Shown: in pieces, positions 57,195-64,000 of the stretch | How the letters are laid out: each line of letters begins with the position of its first letter | How positions within the stretch are numbered: the stretch's first letter is position 1 | NCBI RefSeq assembly: GCF_001620065.1 | Contig: NZ_LQGV01000004.1 | Location: 248,001-312,000 of the forward strand | Reading direction: 5' to 3' | DNA: 64,000 nt | Source: Microbacterium sp. TNHR37B | Lineage (GTDB): Bacteria > Actinomycetota > Actinomycetes > Actinomycetales > Microbacteriaceae | Notes under the pieces: model-generated | Told to the model about the DNA's origin: nothing | Database searches by the model: none | The model's input: only the letters and a program-made list of their open reading frames with translations | Translations under genes and position numbers: made by a program

Positions 57195-58012
57195 TCACGC
57201 GGCCGGGGAGGTGACCGTCGCGGCGGTGAAGTGGCGCGTGAGGACGCGGCGCCATTTGTGGGAGGGGAGGGAAGGGTGCAGCGCCGCCATCCCCGTGCCG
57301 TACTTCGATAGGGAGGCCGGGCGGTACCCGTGCCGCCAGAGAGTGCGGTCGAGTGCTCCGGCGCGCTGGCCGGACTTCGTCTCCATGATCACCGAACGCG
57401 GCAGCTGCAGCCGGGTGCCGTCAGCGCCGATCCAGGTGAGGTCGACATCGATCGTGGCCCGCGAGGCATCGCCGGCTGCGGAGGGCGGCAGGAGCAGCGT
57501 CACGCGACGGTAGCGGGTGAGGAGCACGGGCGTGAGGCGGTGGGCGAGCTCGTCGGCGCCGGGGATCCCCGCGTCGGTGAGCAGACCGGTGGCGTAGGCG
57601 ACGGCGTCCGCGTCCAGCCCGTCGCCGATCACCGGCACGCGGTCCTTGACCGTCGCCGACCGCGCGCCGCGGGTCTTCACCTCCAGGAACGAGCCGCCCG
57701 AGTCGAGATAGGTGCGCGCGCGCACTTTGAACCGCCGGCGACGTCCGCGTGCGGCGCCGAAGTAGCTGTCGAAGTCGGGGGTGTCGAAGTACTGCGAGGC
57801 GTAGCGCAGGGCCCGCTCCCCACCGATCTCCAGCACCTCGCTCTCCGCCGGGAGGCCGGTGAGCACGGCCGGGAGAGCGGGCGCGGGGAGGATGTACTTG
57901 CGGTCGACACGGGTCTGAAGCCCGGCGGCGGCGTTGAGCGTGTCGAGGTCGACCGTGCGCAGGCCGTCCAGGCGGCTGAGCGGCGCGGGCGCGTCGACGG
58001 GGCGGCGCTCAT
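57195..58012 (-). CDS. VTC-domain (polyphosphate polymerase-like) protein, frameshifted at start
   Basis: The readable frame encodes a VTC-type triphosphate-tunnel protein: LQTRVDRKYILP, RRRRFKVRARTY, SFLEVKTRG, TRYRRVTLLLPP, ATIDVDLTW, IMETKSG and LSKYGTGMAALHPSLP. The tunnel Arg/Lys/Glu residues are present. The likely start is ATG at 58012, overlapping the DUF4956 stop as ATGA. However, that ATG is one base out of frame with the VTC sequence. The VTC frame is open upstream to 58016 but has no ATG, GTG or TTG before the conserved RVDRKY; only CTG codons (57971, 57962) are available. A one-base deletion, a sequencing error, or a CTG start are the options. Confidence 0.7.
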
Positions 58013-58614
58013 CGGGTCACCTGCGCGATCGACTCCGGGAGGGGCTCGGCCACGGCGGGGACAGAGCCGGAGGGGCGGGCGGTGTAGCGCACGTCGACCG
58101 TCGTGGTGTCCGAGACGAAGTCGAGGTTGCGCACGGTGAGCCGGTGCACTCTCGCGCTGAGGAGAGACTCCACCGCGAGGCGGGCCTCGTCCTCGTCGGG
58201 ATAGGCGCGGTCCAGCACGAGAGTCTGCTCGCGCGAGCGACGCAGCAGCGCGGGGCTGTCGACGATCGCGAGCACGCCCACGACCAGCGTCATGAGCCCG
58301 GCGGTCGTCCAGGTGACGCTGGTCGACAGTCCTGCGACGAGCCCCAGCGCCAGCGCCGCGAGGTAGTAGGCCATCTCGCTCTGCTCGATCTCGCGGGAGC
58401 GCAACCGGATGATCGACAGGACGCCGAAGAGACCGAGGCCCAGGCCCGCCCCCACCGTCGTGTCGGCGAGCACCATCGAGACGGCGAGCACTCCGACGTT
58501 CACCCCGACGAAGGCGACAGCCAGGTCGCGGCGTCGGTGACGCGGGTAGTAGACCCCGAAGGAGAGGATCGCGATCGCGGTGAGGTCGATGGCGATGATG
58601 GTGAAGGGATTCAT
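58009..58614 (-). CDS. DUF4956 membrane protein
   Basis: The 201-residue protein has about four membrane spans at the N terminus (TIIAIDLTAIAILSFGVYY, LAVAFVGVNVGVLAVSMVLA, VGAGLGLGLFGVLSIIRL, AYYLAALALGLVAGLS) and a soluble C-terminal ferredoxin-like part (ARLAVESLLSARVHRLTVRNLDFVSDTTTVDVRY). This is the DUF4956 pattern; the family is almost always beside VTC-domain genes. The ATG at 58614 has a GGAG ribosome binding site. First gene of the DUF4956-VTC-Cthe_2159 operon. Function unknown. Confidence 0.85.
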   Translation of the reverse strand: MNPFTIIAIDLTAIAILSFGVYYPRHRRRDLAVAFVGVNVGVLAVSMVLADTTVGAGLGLGLFGVLSIIRLRSREIEQSEMAYYLAALALGLVAGLSTSVTWTTAGLMTLVVGVLAIVDSPALLRRSREQTLVLDRAYPDEDEARLAVESLLSARVHRLTVRNLDFVSDTTTVDVRYTARPSGSVPAVAEPLPESIAQVTR

Positions 58615-58691
58615 CTGGGCTCCTGACGTGTGTCCGGATTCCATGAAGCCCGTCGCTGCTATGCGCCTTCTATGTCGCTCGCCAGATGCGG

Positions 58692-59537
58692 TTACGAATC
58701 GGCGACAGGCGTCGTGGTGTCGATCGCGTCGCGGAGCGGGCGCCGCATCGCGCCCCAGTAGTGCACGGGGGTGAGCCGTGTGAGGACGTCGACCAGGCGC
58801 GCCTCCCGCCCGACCATGGTCCGTGCGCGCCGGGTGAGCGTCGCCTCGACGATCCGGCGCGCGGCGGTCTCCGGCTCGGTGTGGTACATCCGCGCCTGAG
58901 CGGTCGCGGCCCGCTGCGCGATCGCGGGGTCCAGTGCCGCCGCGTAGCGCCCGTGCAGGATGATGCCCGTCTTCACCCCGGCTGGATAGACGGCGCCCAC
59001 GGTCACGGTGCTCCCCTCCAGCTCGTGCCGCAGCGCCTCGCTGAACCCGCGCACCGCGTACTTGCTCATCGCGTAGGGGATGCGGCCGGCGGGGGCAGCC
59101 AGGCCATAGATCGAGACAAGGTGCGTGATGTGGGCGGCGGGCTCGCGGCGGAGGGCGGGCAGGAGCGCGCGGGTGACGTTCACGGTGCCCCACAGGTTCA
59201 CGTCCATGAGCCAGCGCATCTCCTCCATCGTGAGCTGATCGAGGCTGCCGAGCATGGAGGATCCCGCGCACGTGATGAGGGTCTGGACCCGTGGGTGGCG
59301 GCGGGTCACCTCGGCCACGGCGTCGCCGACGGCCTCGTCGTCGCGGACATCGACGGGGTGCGTCGTGTGGCCGGCGCCGGGGAGGGTCGCTGCGACCGCG
59401 GCGATCCCGTCCTCGTTCCGATCCAGGAGGGCGAGGCGGGCACCGCGCTGGGCGAGTTCGCGCGCGACCTCGGCCCCCATCCCGCTCGCGGCCCCCGTGA
59501 CGACGCTCGTTGCGCCGCGGACGTCCAATCTGGGCAT
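58692..59537 (-). CDS. SDR family oxidoreductase
   Basis: The 281-residue classical short-chain dehydrogenase shows TGAASGMG (about 14-21), the CAGSS segment (NAG position), catalytic Ser in THLVSIYGL and YAMSK. The C-terminal extension (about 210-280, with RRIVEATLTRRARTMVGREARLVDVLTRLTPVHYW) is typical of membrane-associated SDRs acting on lipids or retinoid-like substrates. It is 78 bases upstream of the DUF4956 gene on the same strand and divergent from the gene at 59663. Substrate unknown. Confidence 0.87.
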   Translation of the reverse strand: MPRLDVRGATSVVTGAASGMGAEVARELAQRGARLALLDRNEDGIAAVAATLPGAGHTTHPVDVRDDEAVGDAVAEVTRRHPRVQTLITCAGSSMLGSLDQLTMEEMRWLMDVNLWGTVNVTRALLPALRREPAAHITHLVSIYGLAAPAGRIPYAMSKYAVRGFSEALRHELEGSTVTVGAVYPAGVKTGIILHGRYAAALDPAIAQRAATAQARMYHTEPETAARRIVEATLTRRARTMVGREARLVDVLTRLTPVHYWGAMRRPLRDAIDTTTPVADS

Positions 59538-59662
59538 CGTCGCCTCTTCCGTTCCGTCGCCTCGTGCGACCCGAGGTGTCCTGCGGGCCCGGGCGGGATT
59601 TGATCCGCCGTCGGCCTCGATTCTCCTCGATCCGGTTCCGTAGGATCGATAGCGGGAGAATC

Positions 59663-60313
59663 GTGGCTGAGAAGCGGAAGCGGGTGCGCACCCGCGATGT
59701 CGTCGCCGAGGGGTTGTACATCGCCTCCGCGGCCACGCGGCTGAGCCTGAAAAACCGCATGCTCATGCACATCCTCGCCGATGGGGAGGACTTCGACGTC
59801 GAGCGCTACCTGCCCGAAGCGCGGGAGGCGCTCATCACGCTGGCCGACGAGGCGGAGGCGGACGCCGCACGCACCGAGCGCGAGCGCAAGCACGCGCGGG
59901 GGCGGCACAGCGACTCCGACGGGACGCACGACTACCGCAGCCGCGACGTGCGCAACCTGCGCCGCCGCCAGAAACAGTCGCTGCACGTTGCCCACGAGCT
60001 GCGCGAGCGCGCGGGGGACGAGGAGGAGTTGCGCAAGCTCATCCTCGATGCGCGGGACGTCGCGTGGGCGGAGGTGGCGAAGAACATCGACCGGACGCTG
60101 CGCATCGAGGCGGCCCGTCCGGACCTCGATCCCGACTACGAGCGGATGCGGGCGGCCCGGATGCAAGCGCTGCGCCTCGTCGACCTTCCCAAGCTCACCT
60201 CCCGTCGTCGCAGCATGGTGAAACAGCGCGAGCTGCGTGAGGCCGGGGAGGAGCCGGGGCCGGTGGATGTCGCGTCTCCCGCGCCGTCGTTCGACCCCGC
60301 GGAGCTCGAATAG
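59663..60313 (+). CDS. hypothetical 216-residue charged protein
   Basis: The protein is soluble, highly charged and mostly helical (DVERYLPEAREALITLADEAEADAARTERERKHARGRH...). No family is recognised and no catalytic motif is visible. The N-terminal KRKRVRTRDVVAEGLYIASAATRLSLKNRMLMHILADG may be a small folded part; the rest suggests coiled-coil. The GTG at 59663 has GGGAG six bases upstream and TAGGAT at 59641-59646 as a likely -10; longer frames upstream are non-coding. It precedes tRNA-Arg. Function not assigned. Confidence 0.68.
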   Translation: MAEKRKRVRTRDVVAEGLYIASAATRLSLKNRMLMHILADGEDFDVERYLPEAREALITLADEAEADAARTERERKHARGRHSDSDGTHDYRSRDVRNLRRRQKQSLHVAHELRERAGDEEELRKLILDARDVAWAEVAKNIDRTLRIEAARPDLDPDYERMRAARMQALRLVDLPKLTSRRRSMVKQRELREAGEEPGPVDVASPAPSFDPAELE

Positions 60314-60382
60314 CTCGCCGATTCGTCGTCTCGCCCGGTGTGGGGTATTCTGGACGCTGGCCTTCGCGAGAGCGGAGACCAT

Positions 60383-60455
60383 GCGCCCGTAGCTCAATGG
60401 ATAGAGCATCTGACTACGGATCAGAAGGTTAGGGGTTCGAGTCCCTTCGGGCGCG
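60383..60455 (+). tRNA. tRNA-Arg (ACG)
   Basis: A complete cloverleaf is visible: acceptor arms GCGCCCG and CGGGCGC, D-arm GCTC/GAGC, anticodon stem TCTGA/TCAGA with loop CTACGGA giving anticodon ACG, and T-arm AGGGG/CCCTT with TTCGAGT. The discriminator base is G and the CCA end is not encoded. A TATTCT -10 element lies at 60346-60351. The A34 would be modified to inosine to read CGU, CGC and CGA. Confidence 0.97.
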
Positions 60456-60474
60456 CACTGTGTTGAGACAGTCA

Positions 60475-60506
60475 CGAGAGCCCCGCGGCATGCTGCGGGG
60501 CTCTCG
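60475..60506 (+). terminator. terminator of the tRNA-Arg gene
   Basis: An 11-12 bp GC-rich stem (CGAGAGCCCCGC at 60475-60486 with GCGGGGCTCTCG at 60495-60506, 8-base loop) begins 19 bases after the tRNA. It is followed by a weak TCGTC run. It is well placed to end the tRNA transcript. Confidence 0.8.
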
Positions 60507-60611
60507 TCGTCTCCGCGGCGTCGTGACGGCGGCGGCGATGTCGCAGATCTGCGACACGGCTGCGACACCGTCGCGACCACCGGTGCCCGCCGCCCCGTTA
60601 CCGTCGATGCC

Positions 60612-61199
60612 ATGAGAACACCGCAGCCCACTGCTCCCGCCTCGTCGCCGCGTCGTGCCGGCCTCGCCCGGTCGATCTGGACGCTCGCGGCGCTCGGCGC
60701 CGTCTCCCTCGGTCTCGCCGGGTGCACGGTCTCGTTCGAGCCCGCCCGCGAGAAGCCGTCCCCGGCGGCCTCCGCCCCCACCGGCACCCAGACCGGCGCG
60801 GATCCGGCCGACCCGGACCCCTCCGCGACCGACGCGGGCAACGGCGGCACCGAGACCGACCCCGCTGCCGCGGCGCGGGCCACGCGTGACCACTGGCAGT
60901 CGCGGGTGTCGGGCGTCGTCAGCTGCGTCGACGGCCGCGCCGACGTGACCGCCGACGCTACCGTGCTCCAGATCACCGACGACTGCGACACCGTGACGGT
61001 GGAAGGCGCGGGCGTTGTCGTCCTCGCCCGCCAGGTCGGGACGCTCACGGTGGGCGCCGATGCCTCCACCGTCATCGTCGCCGGGGCCGACGCGGTCGAG
61101 GTCACGGGGGTCGGCAATGAGGTGTTCTGGGAGAGCGGATCGCCCGTCGTCTCCGACACCGGAACGATGAACGTCGTCCTCCCGGCCGAGGAGCGCTGA
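60612..61199 (+). CDS. DUF3060-type lipoprotein
   Basis: The 195-residue protein has a lipoprotein signal with lipobox LAGC (Cys38), a low-complexity linker rich in Pro, Ser, Asp and Thr (about 45-85), and a C-terminal DUF3060 part with repeated beta strands (SCVDGRADVTADATVLQITDDCDTVTVEGAGVVVLARQVGTLTVGADASTVIVAGAD). Two Cys residues in the domain could form a disulfide. It is the first of four tightly linked genes ending in a two-component system, so it may be the extracytoplasmic sensing part or a regulated target; this is inference. Confidence 0.8.
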   Translation: MRTPQPTAPASSPRRAGLARSIWTLAALGAVSLGLAGCTVSFEPAREKPSPAASAPTGTQTGADPADPDPSATDAGNGGTETDPAAAARATRDHWQSRVSGVVSCVDGRADVTADATVLQITDDCDTVTVEGAGVVVLARQVGTLTVGADASTVIVAGADAVEVTGVGNEVFWESGSPVVSDTGTMNVVLPAEER

Positions 61200-61200
61200 C

Positions 61201-61479
61201 ATGCACACGCTGCCCGCCGCCGCTCCGGCCTTCGCCCCCGCCCCGCAGCCGCGCCGCACCGATGGCCTGGCGATCGCGTCGCTCGTGACGGCCCTGTGCG
61301 GCCTGGGGATCGTCCCGGTCGTGCTCGGCCACGTGGCACTCGGACGCATCCGGCAGACGGGGGCCGACGGAACGGCGCTCGCCGTCATCGGACTCGTCCT
61401 GGGGTACGCGACGATCGCGCTCGGCGTCGTGTTCTTCCTGATCGTCGGCGCCGCCGTCTGGTGGGGCGTCACGCAATGA
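61201..61479 (+). CDS. DUF4190 membrane protein
   Basis: The 92-residue protein has a Pro-rich cytosolic N terminus and two membrane spans: LAIASLVTALCGLGIVPVVLGHVALGRI and TALAVIGLVLGYATIALGVVFFLIVGAAVW. The VLGHVALGRIRQTG and IGLVLGY segments are the DUF4190 signature. It begins 1 base after the lipoprotein stop and overlaps the response-regulator ATG by four bases, placing it inside the signalling operon. Function unknown. Confidence 0.85.
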   Translation: MHTLPAAAPAFAPAPQPRRTDGLAIASLVTALCGLGIVPVVLGHVALGRIRQTGADGTALAVIGLVLGYATIALGVVFFLIVGAAVWWGVTQ

Positions 61480-62192
61480 CTCCCGCCGCCGCGCCGTGCG
61501 TGCTCCTCGTCGACGACGAGGAAGCGATCACCTCGACACTCGCGCCCTACCTGGAGCGCAGCGGCTTCCGGGTCGTGGTCGCCTCCGACGGGGAGCAGGC
61601 GCTCGAGGCGCTCGGCCGGGAGGTGATCGACATCGTCGTGTCCGACGTGATGATGCCGGTCCTCGACGGTCGTGAGCTCGTCCGTCGGCTGCGCCGCGAG
61701 GAACGGTGGACGCCGGTCATCCTCCTCACCAAGATCGACGCGTCGTTCGAGCGCGTCGCGGCCCTCGACGACGGGGCGGACGACTACCTCGGCAAGCCGT
61801 TCGATCCGCCGGAGCTCGTCTCCCGCATCCGTGCCGTGCTCCGCCGCACCACCGGCGGCCGTCCCCTCGTGAGCGCGCCGACGCTCCTCGCCGATGGGCT
61901 CGAGCTCGACCGTGCCGCTCGGCGGGTGCGCGTGGAGGGAGATTCGCGGGAACTGACCCCGAAGGCGATCGCTCTCCTGGACTACCTCATGGCCCACCCG
62001 GGCGAGGTGCACACACGGGAGCACCTGCTCCAGGCGCTGTGGGGGTTCGAGTTCGCCGTCACCACGCGCGCCGTCGACCATCGCGTCGCCGAGCTCCGCC
62101 GGGTGCTCGGCGACGACCCGCAACGGCCGCGCTGGATCGAGACGATCGCGGGCGTCGGCTACCGTTTCGCGGGGGAGGTGAGGGCCGGATGA
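61476..62192 (+). CDS. OmpR-family response regulator
   Basis: The 238-residue protein has a receiver domain (1-120; VLLVDDEE, phospho-acceptor Asp57 in DIVVSDVMMPVLDG, Lys in DDYLGKPFDP) and a winged-helix DNA-binding domain (about 140-235; ELTPKAIALLDYLMAHPGEVHTREHLLQALWGFEF, RRVLGDDPQRPRWIETIAGVGYRF). The ATG at 61476 overlaps the DUF4190 stop. It is coupled to the histidine kinase that follows. Confidence 0.93.
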   Translation: MTPAAAPCVLLVDDEEAITSTLAPYLERSGFRVVVASDGEQALEALGREVIDIVVSDVMMPVLDGRELVRRLRREERWTPVILLTKIDASFERVAALDDGADDYLGKPFDPPELVSRIRAVLRRTTGGRPLVSAPTLLADGLELDRAARRVRVEGDSRELTPKAIALLDYLMAHPGEVHTREHLLQALWGFEFAVTTRAVDHRVAELRRVLGDDPQRPRWIETIAGVGYRFAGEVRAG

Positions 62193-63043
62193 GCGGCTTC
62201 CTGGGAGGGACGTTCGTCGTCGGGGTGCCCGTAGTCACCGCCGCCGTCGTGGTCGTGCTCGTGGTCGCGCTCGCCGTGCTCGCTCTGTGGTTCGGTCGCC
62301 GCGCGGGGCGACGCGGTCGCGAGGACGCGTACGCACGCGGCCGGAGCGAGGCCGAGGCCGCCGAGCGCGACGCGCACCGGCGGTTCCTCTCCCGCCTCGA
62401 TCACGAGCTGAAGAACCCCGTGACCGCGATCCGCACCGCGCTGGCCGCCGAACAGGGCGAGGAGTCCTCCCCGAACCTCACCGTCGCTGCGGCCCAGGCC
62501 GACCGGCTCGCGCTCCTGGTCGGAGAGCTGCGAGCCCTCGCGTCGCTCGAGTCGCGGGAGCTGGACCGCGAGCAGGTCGATGTCGCCGCGATCGTCCGCG
62601 AAGAGGCTGATGCCCTCGGCCGTGAGCTGGCGGCGCGCGGCGCCGCACGGGAGATCGCGGTGGACCTTCCGACCGCCCCCTGGCCGCTCCCGGAGATCTC
62701 GGGGGATCCCGATCTGCTGGCCGTCGCCCTCCGCAACCTGCTCGTCAATGCCGCCAAGTACTCCGACGAGGGGGCGCGGATCGAGGTGCGGGGCGTGGAG
62801 GAGACGGGCTGGCTCACGATCGAGGTCGCCGACACCGGGTGGGGGATCGCCGACGACGAGCTCGCCCAGGTGTGGGACGAGCTCTGGCGCGGTTCCCATG
62901 CGCGCAAGGTCGAGGGCTCCGGCCTCGGTCTCTCCCTCGTCCGTATCGTCGCGCACAAGCACGGCGGCGATGTCGCCCTGCGCTCGCAGCACGGACGCGG
63001 CACGAGCGTGCGGCTGCGTCTGCCGATCCGCGCGGGAGCCTGA
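62189..63043 (+). CDS. sensor histidine kinase, short form
   Basis: The 284-residue kinase has one N-terminal membrane span (about 12-36), a short charged linker, a HisKA domain with the phospho-acceptor His72 in SRLDHELKNPVTAIRTAL, and an ATPase domain (NLLVNAAKYSDEGARIEVRG, ADTGWGIADDEL, GSGLGLSLVRIVAHKHGG). No extracytoplasmic sensing domain is present. The stimulus may therefore come through the membrane span or a partner such as the upstream lipoprotein or DUF4190 protein. The ATG overlaps the response-regulator stop by four bases. Confidence 0.92.
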   Translation: MSGFLGGTFVVGVPVVTAAVVVVLVVALAVLALWFGRRAGRRGREDAYARGRSEAEAAERDAHRRFLSRLDHELKNPVTAIRTALAAEQGEESSPNLTVAAAQADRLALLVGELRALASLESRELDREQVDVAAIVREEADALGRELAARGAAREIAVDLPTAPWPLPEISGDPDLLAVALRNLLVNAAKYSDEGARIEVRGVEETGWLTIEVADTGWGIADDELAQVWDELWRGSHARKVEGSGLGLSLVRIVAHKHGGDVALRSQHGRGTSVRLRLPIRAGA

Positions 63044-63068
63044 CCCGAGCCGACGTCGTCCGGTCGTC

Positions 63069-64000
63069 TCAGACGGGCCGGACCCGCAGCCACACGAAGC
63101 CGTGTGCGGGAAGGGCGATCCCGTCGTCGAGGTCGATCTCGGCGTCGTGCACCAGGTCGTGCGCCGTGCGCTCGAAGCCCGACAGGGTGAGCGCGTCGAT
63201 GGCGACCTCGGCATCGCCGACGTTGGCCAGCACGAGCACGCGCGTCGCGTCGTCCGGCGCGGGACGTTGGAAGCCGACGACGCTCCGATACGGCGTGTGG
63301 AAGGGGAGCAGGGCGTTGCCGGCGAGCTCGGGCGTGGACTGCCGCACGGAGATGAGCTTCGTCATGCGACGGAAGACACGTCCGGGCACGGTCGTGTCGT
63401 CGTTCTTGGCGGCATAGCGGTCGCGCGGTCGTTGTCCCCGGTGCACCCAGCGGCTGTCACCGCGGCGGACGGGATCGTCGGCGTAGGTCGGGTCGTTCAG
63501 TTGCGCGACCTCGTCCCCGAGATACAGGAGCGGGATGCCGCCGGTCGCGAGGGCGAGGGCGTGCGCGAGGACGACGCGGTCCTCCCCGCCCGGGTCGCCC
63601 GCCTCGATCCCCGCCAGTGACGCCGTCGTCCCCGACACCCGGGCGTCGCCGGTCTGCGGGTTCTCCTGGAACGGCACGCCGCGTGCGAAAGACCCCTCGA
63701 AGCGCCCCACGTAGAAGTCATTGAGGAACCGGCGGTGGGAGGCGCCGTCGATCCCGAGCTCGGCGGCGTCCTCGTCGGCGAAGGTCCAGCCGATGTCGTC
63801 GTGGCTGCGCACGTAGTTGACCCATGCGGTGCCGTCGGGAAGCTCGTGCCGGCGGTCGAGGGCCTGTTGCAGCAGGCGTGCGTCACGGGTGGCCAGCGCC
63901 TCCCACGTGAGCGCCATCTGCAGCGGGTTGTAGGAGATGCGGCACTCGTCGGGCGAGAGGTAGCTGACGACCTCATCGGGGTGGACGATCGCCTCGGATT
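63069..64000 (-). CDS. GH13 amylosucrase-like glucosyltransferase (3' part, runs off window)
   Basis: The 310 residues visible are the C-terminal part of a GH13 subfamily 4-type enzyme. Starting from the window edge they read SEAIVHPDEVVSYLSPDECRISYNPLQMALTWEALATRD, then NYVRSHDDIGWTF (catalytic-site HDD), FYVGRFEGSFARGVPFQENPQTGDARVSGTTASLAGIE, ALALATGGIPLLYLGDEVAQLND, and a C-terminal beta domain ending HGFVWLRVRPV. This matches amylosucrase or sucrose hydrolase-type enzymes that act on sucrose and alpha-glucans. The first half, with the nucleophile Asp and acid Glu, lies beyond position 64000. Confidence 0.87.
   Translation of the reverse strand, partial: SEAIVHPDEVVSYLSPDECRISYNPLQMALTWEALATRDARLLQQALDRRHELPDGTAWVNYVRSHDDIGWTFADEDAAELGIDGASHRRFLNDFYVGRFEGSFARGVPFQENPQTGDARVSGTTASLAGIEAGDPGGEDRVVLAHALALATGGIPLLYLGDEVAQLNDPTYADDPVRRGDSRWVHRGQRPRDRYAAKNDDTTVPGRVFRRMTKLISVRQSTPELAGNALLPFHTPYRSVVGFQRPAPDDATRVLVLANVGDAEVAIDALTLSGFERTAHDLVHDAEIDLDDGIALPAHGFVWLRVRPV

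Noticed and set aside
60383..60455. tRNA-Arg as an integration site of a mobile element
   Set aside because: No integrase gene and no direct repeat of the tRNA 3' end is seen within the window. The flanking genes have ordinary chromosomal composition.

Overview
The window is a high-GC, densely packed actinobacterial chromosome segment. Gene content points to the family Microbacteriaceae, most likely Microbacterium or a close relative: DUF7882-type small proteins, many GTG starts, ATGA/GTGA stop-start overlaps and actinobacterial PadR, LacI and PucR regulators. No rRNA, integrase, transposase, phage gene or CRISPR array is seen. Intergenic gaps are short; the longest is about 280 bases.

Left part (1-12.5 kb): an amine/polyamine module. 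A seven-gene minus-strand operon reads ABC ATPase, binding lipoprotein, two permeases, an amidohydrolase, a PuuB-like FAD amine oxidoreductase and a small cupin. Beyond it a PucR-type regulator is divergent from a CoA-acylating (methyl)malonate-semialdehyde dehydrogenase and a class III aminotransferase. Together these could import a polyamine, oxidise it and funnel the resulting amino acid or semialdehyde to an acyl-CoA.

12.7-23.2 kb: single genes and small operons. They include a DJ-1/PfpI isonitrile-hydratase-like protein, small stress or hypothetical proteins, a convergent DUF7882 pair, a lipoprotein/cation-efflux/SDR operon, a RelA-like alarmone synthetase and two flavin-linked proteins. 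The sulfur operon (cystathionine beta-synthase-like plus cystathionine gamma-synthase/lyase) is preceded by a leaderless nine-residue Cys-rich leader peptide, which looks like a cysteine attenuator.

23.3-32.4 kb: a PadR-controlled ABC export system with one ATPase and two giant FtsX-like permeases, then a rhodanese-type sulfurtransferase and a zinc alcohol dehydrogenase.

32.4-53.5 kb: an L-arabinose island. It holds a GH127 beta-L-arabinofuranosidase with a CUT1 sugar importer and a divergent LacI regulator. Next come an extended SDR and a CUT2 pentose importer operon (binding protein, two ATPases, two permeases, LacI regulator). A third, AraR-like LacI regulator is followed by araD, araB, araA and aldose 1-epimerase. 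Matching 14-16 bp pseudo-palindromic operators sit at the CUT2 promoter and directly before araD. A TTGACA-18-TATCTT promoter flanked by TCGGAAA sites precedes the CUT1 operon.

53.5-64 kb: small membrane and stress proteins, a DUF4956 / VTC / Cthe_2159-type operon whose VTC gene appears frameshifted at its start, an SDR, a hypothetical gene, tRNA-Arg(ACG) with a terminator, a lipoprotein-DUF4190-response regulator-histidine kinase operon, and the 3' part of an amylosucrase-like GH13 gene that runs off the right edge.

Between genes lie long palindromes. One set shares the arm core GCTSAGGTGKCRCA (near 31.2, 38.7 and 48.4 kb); another has arms GGCCGAAAGCAGGC (17.4-17.6 kb). They are the least explained sequences in the window.
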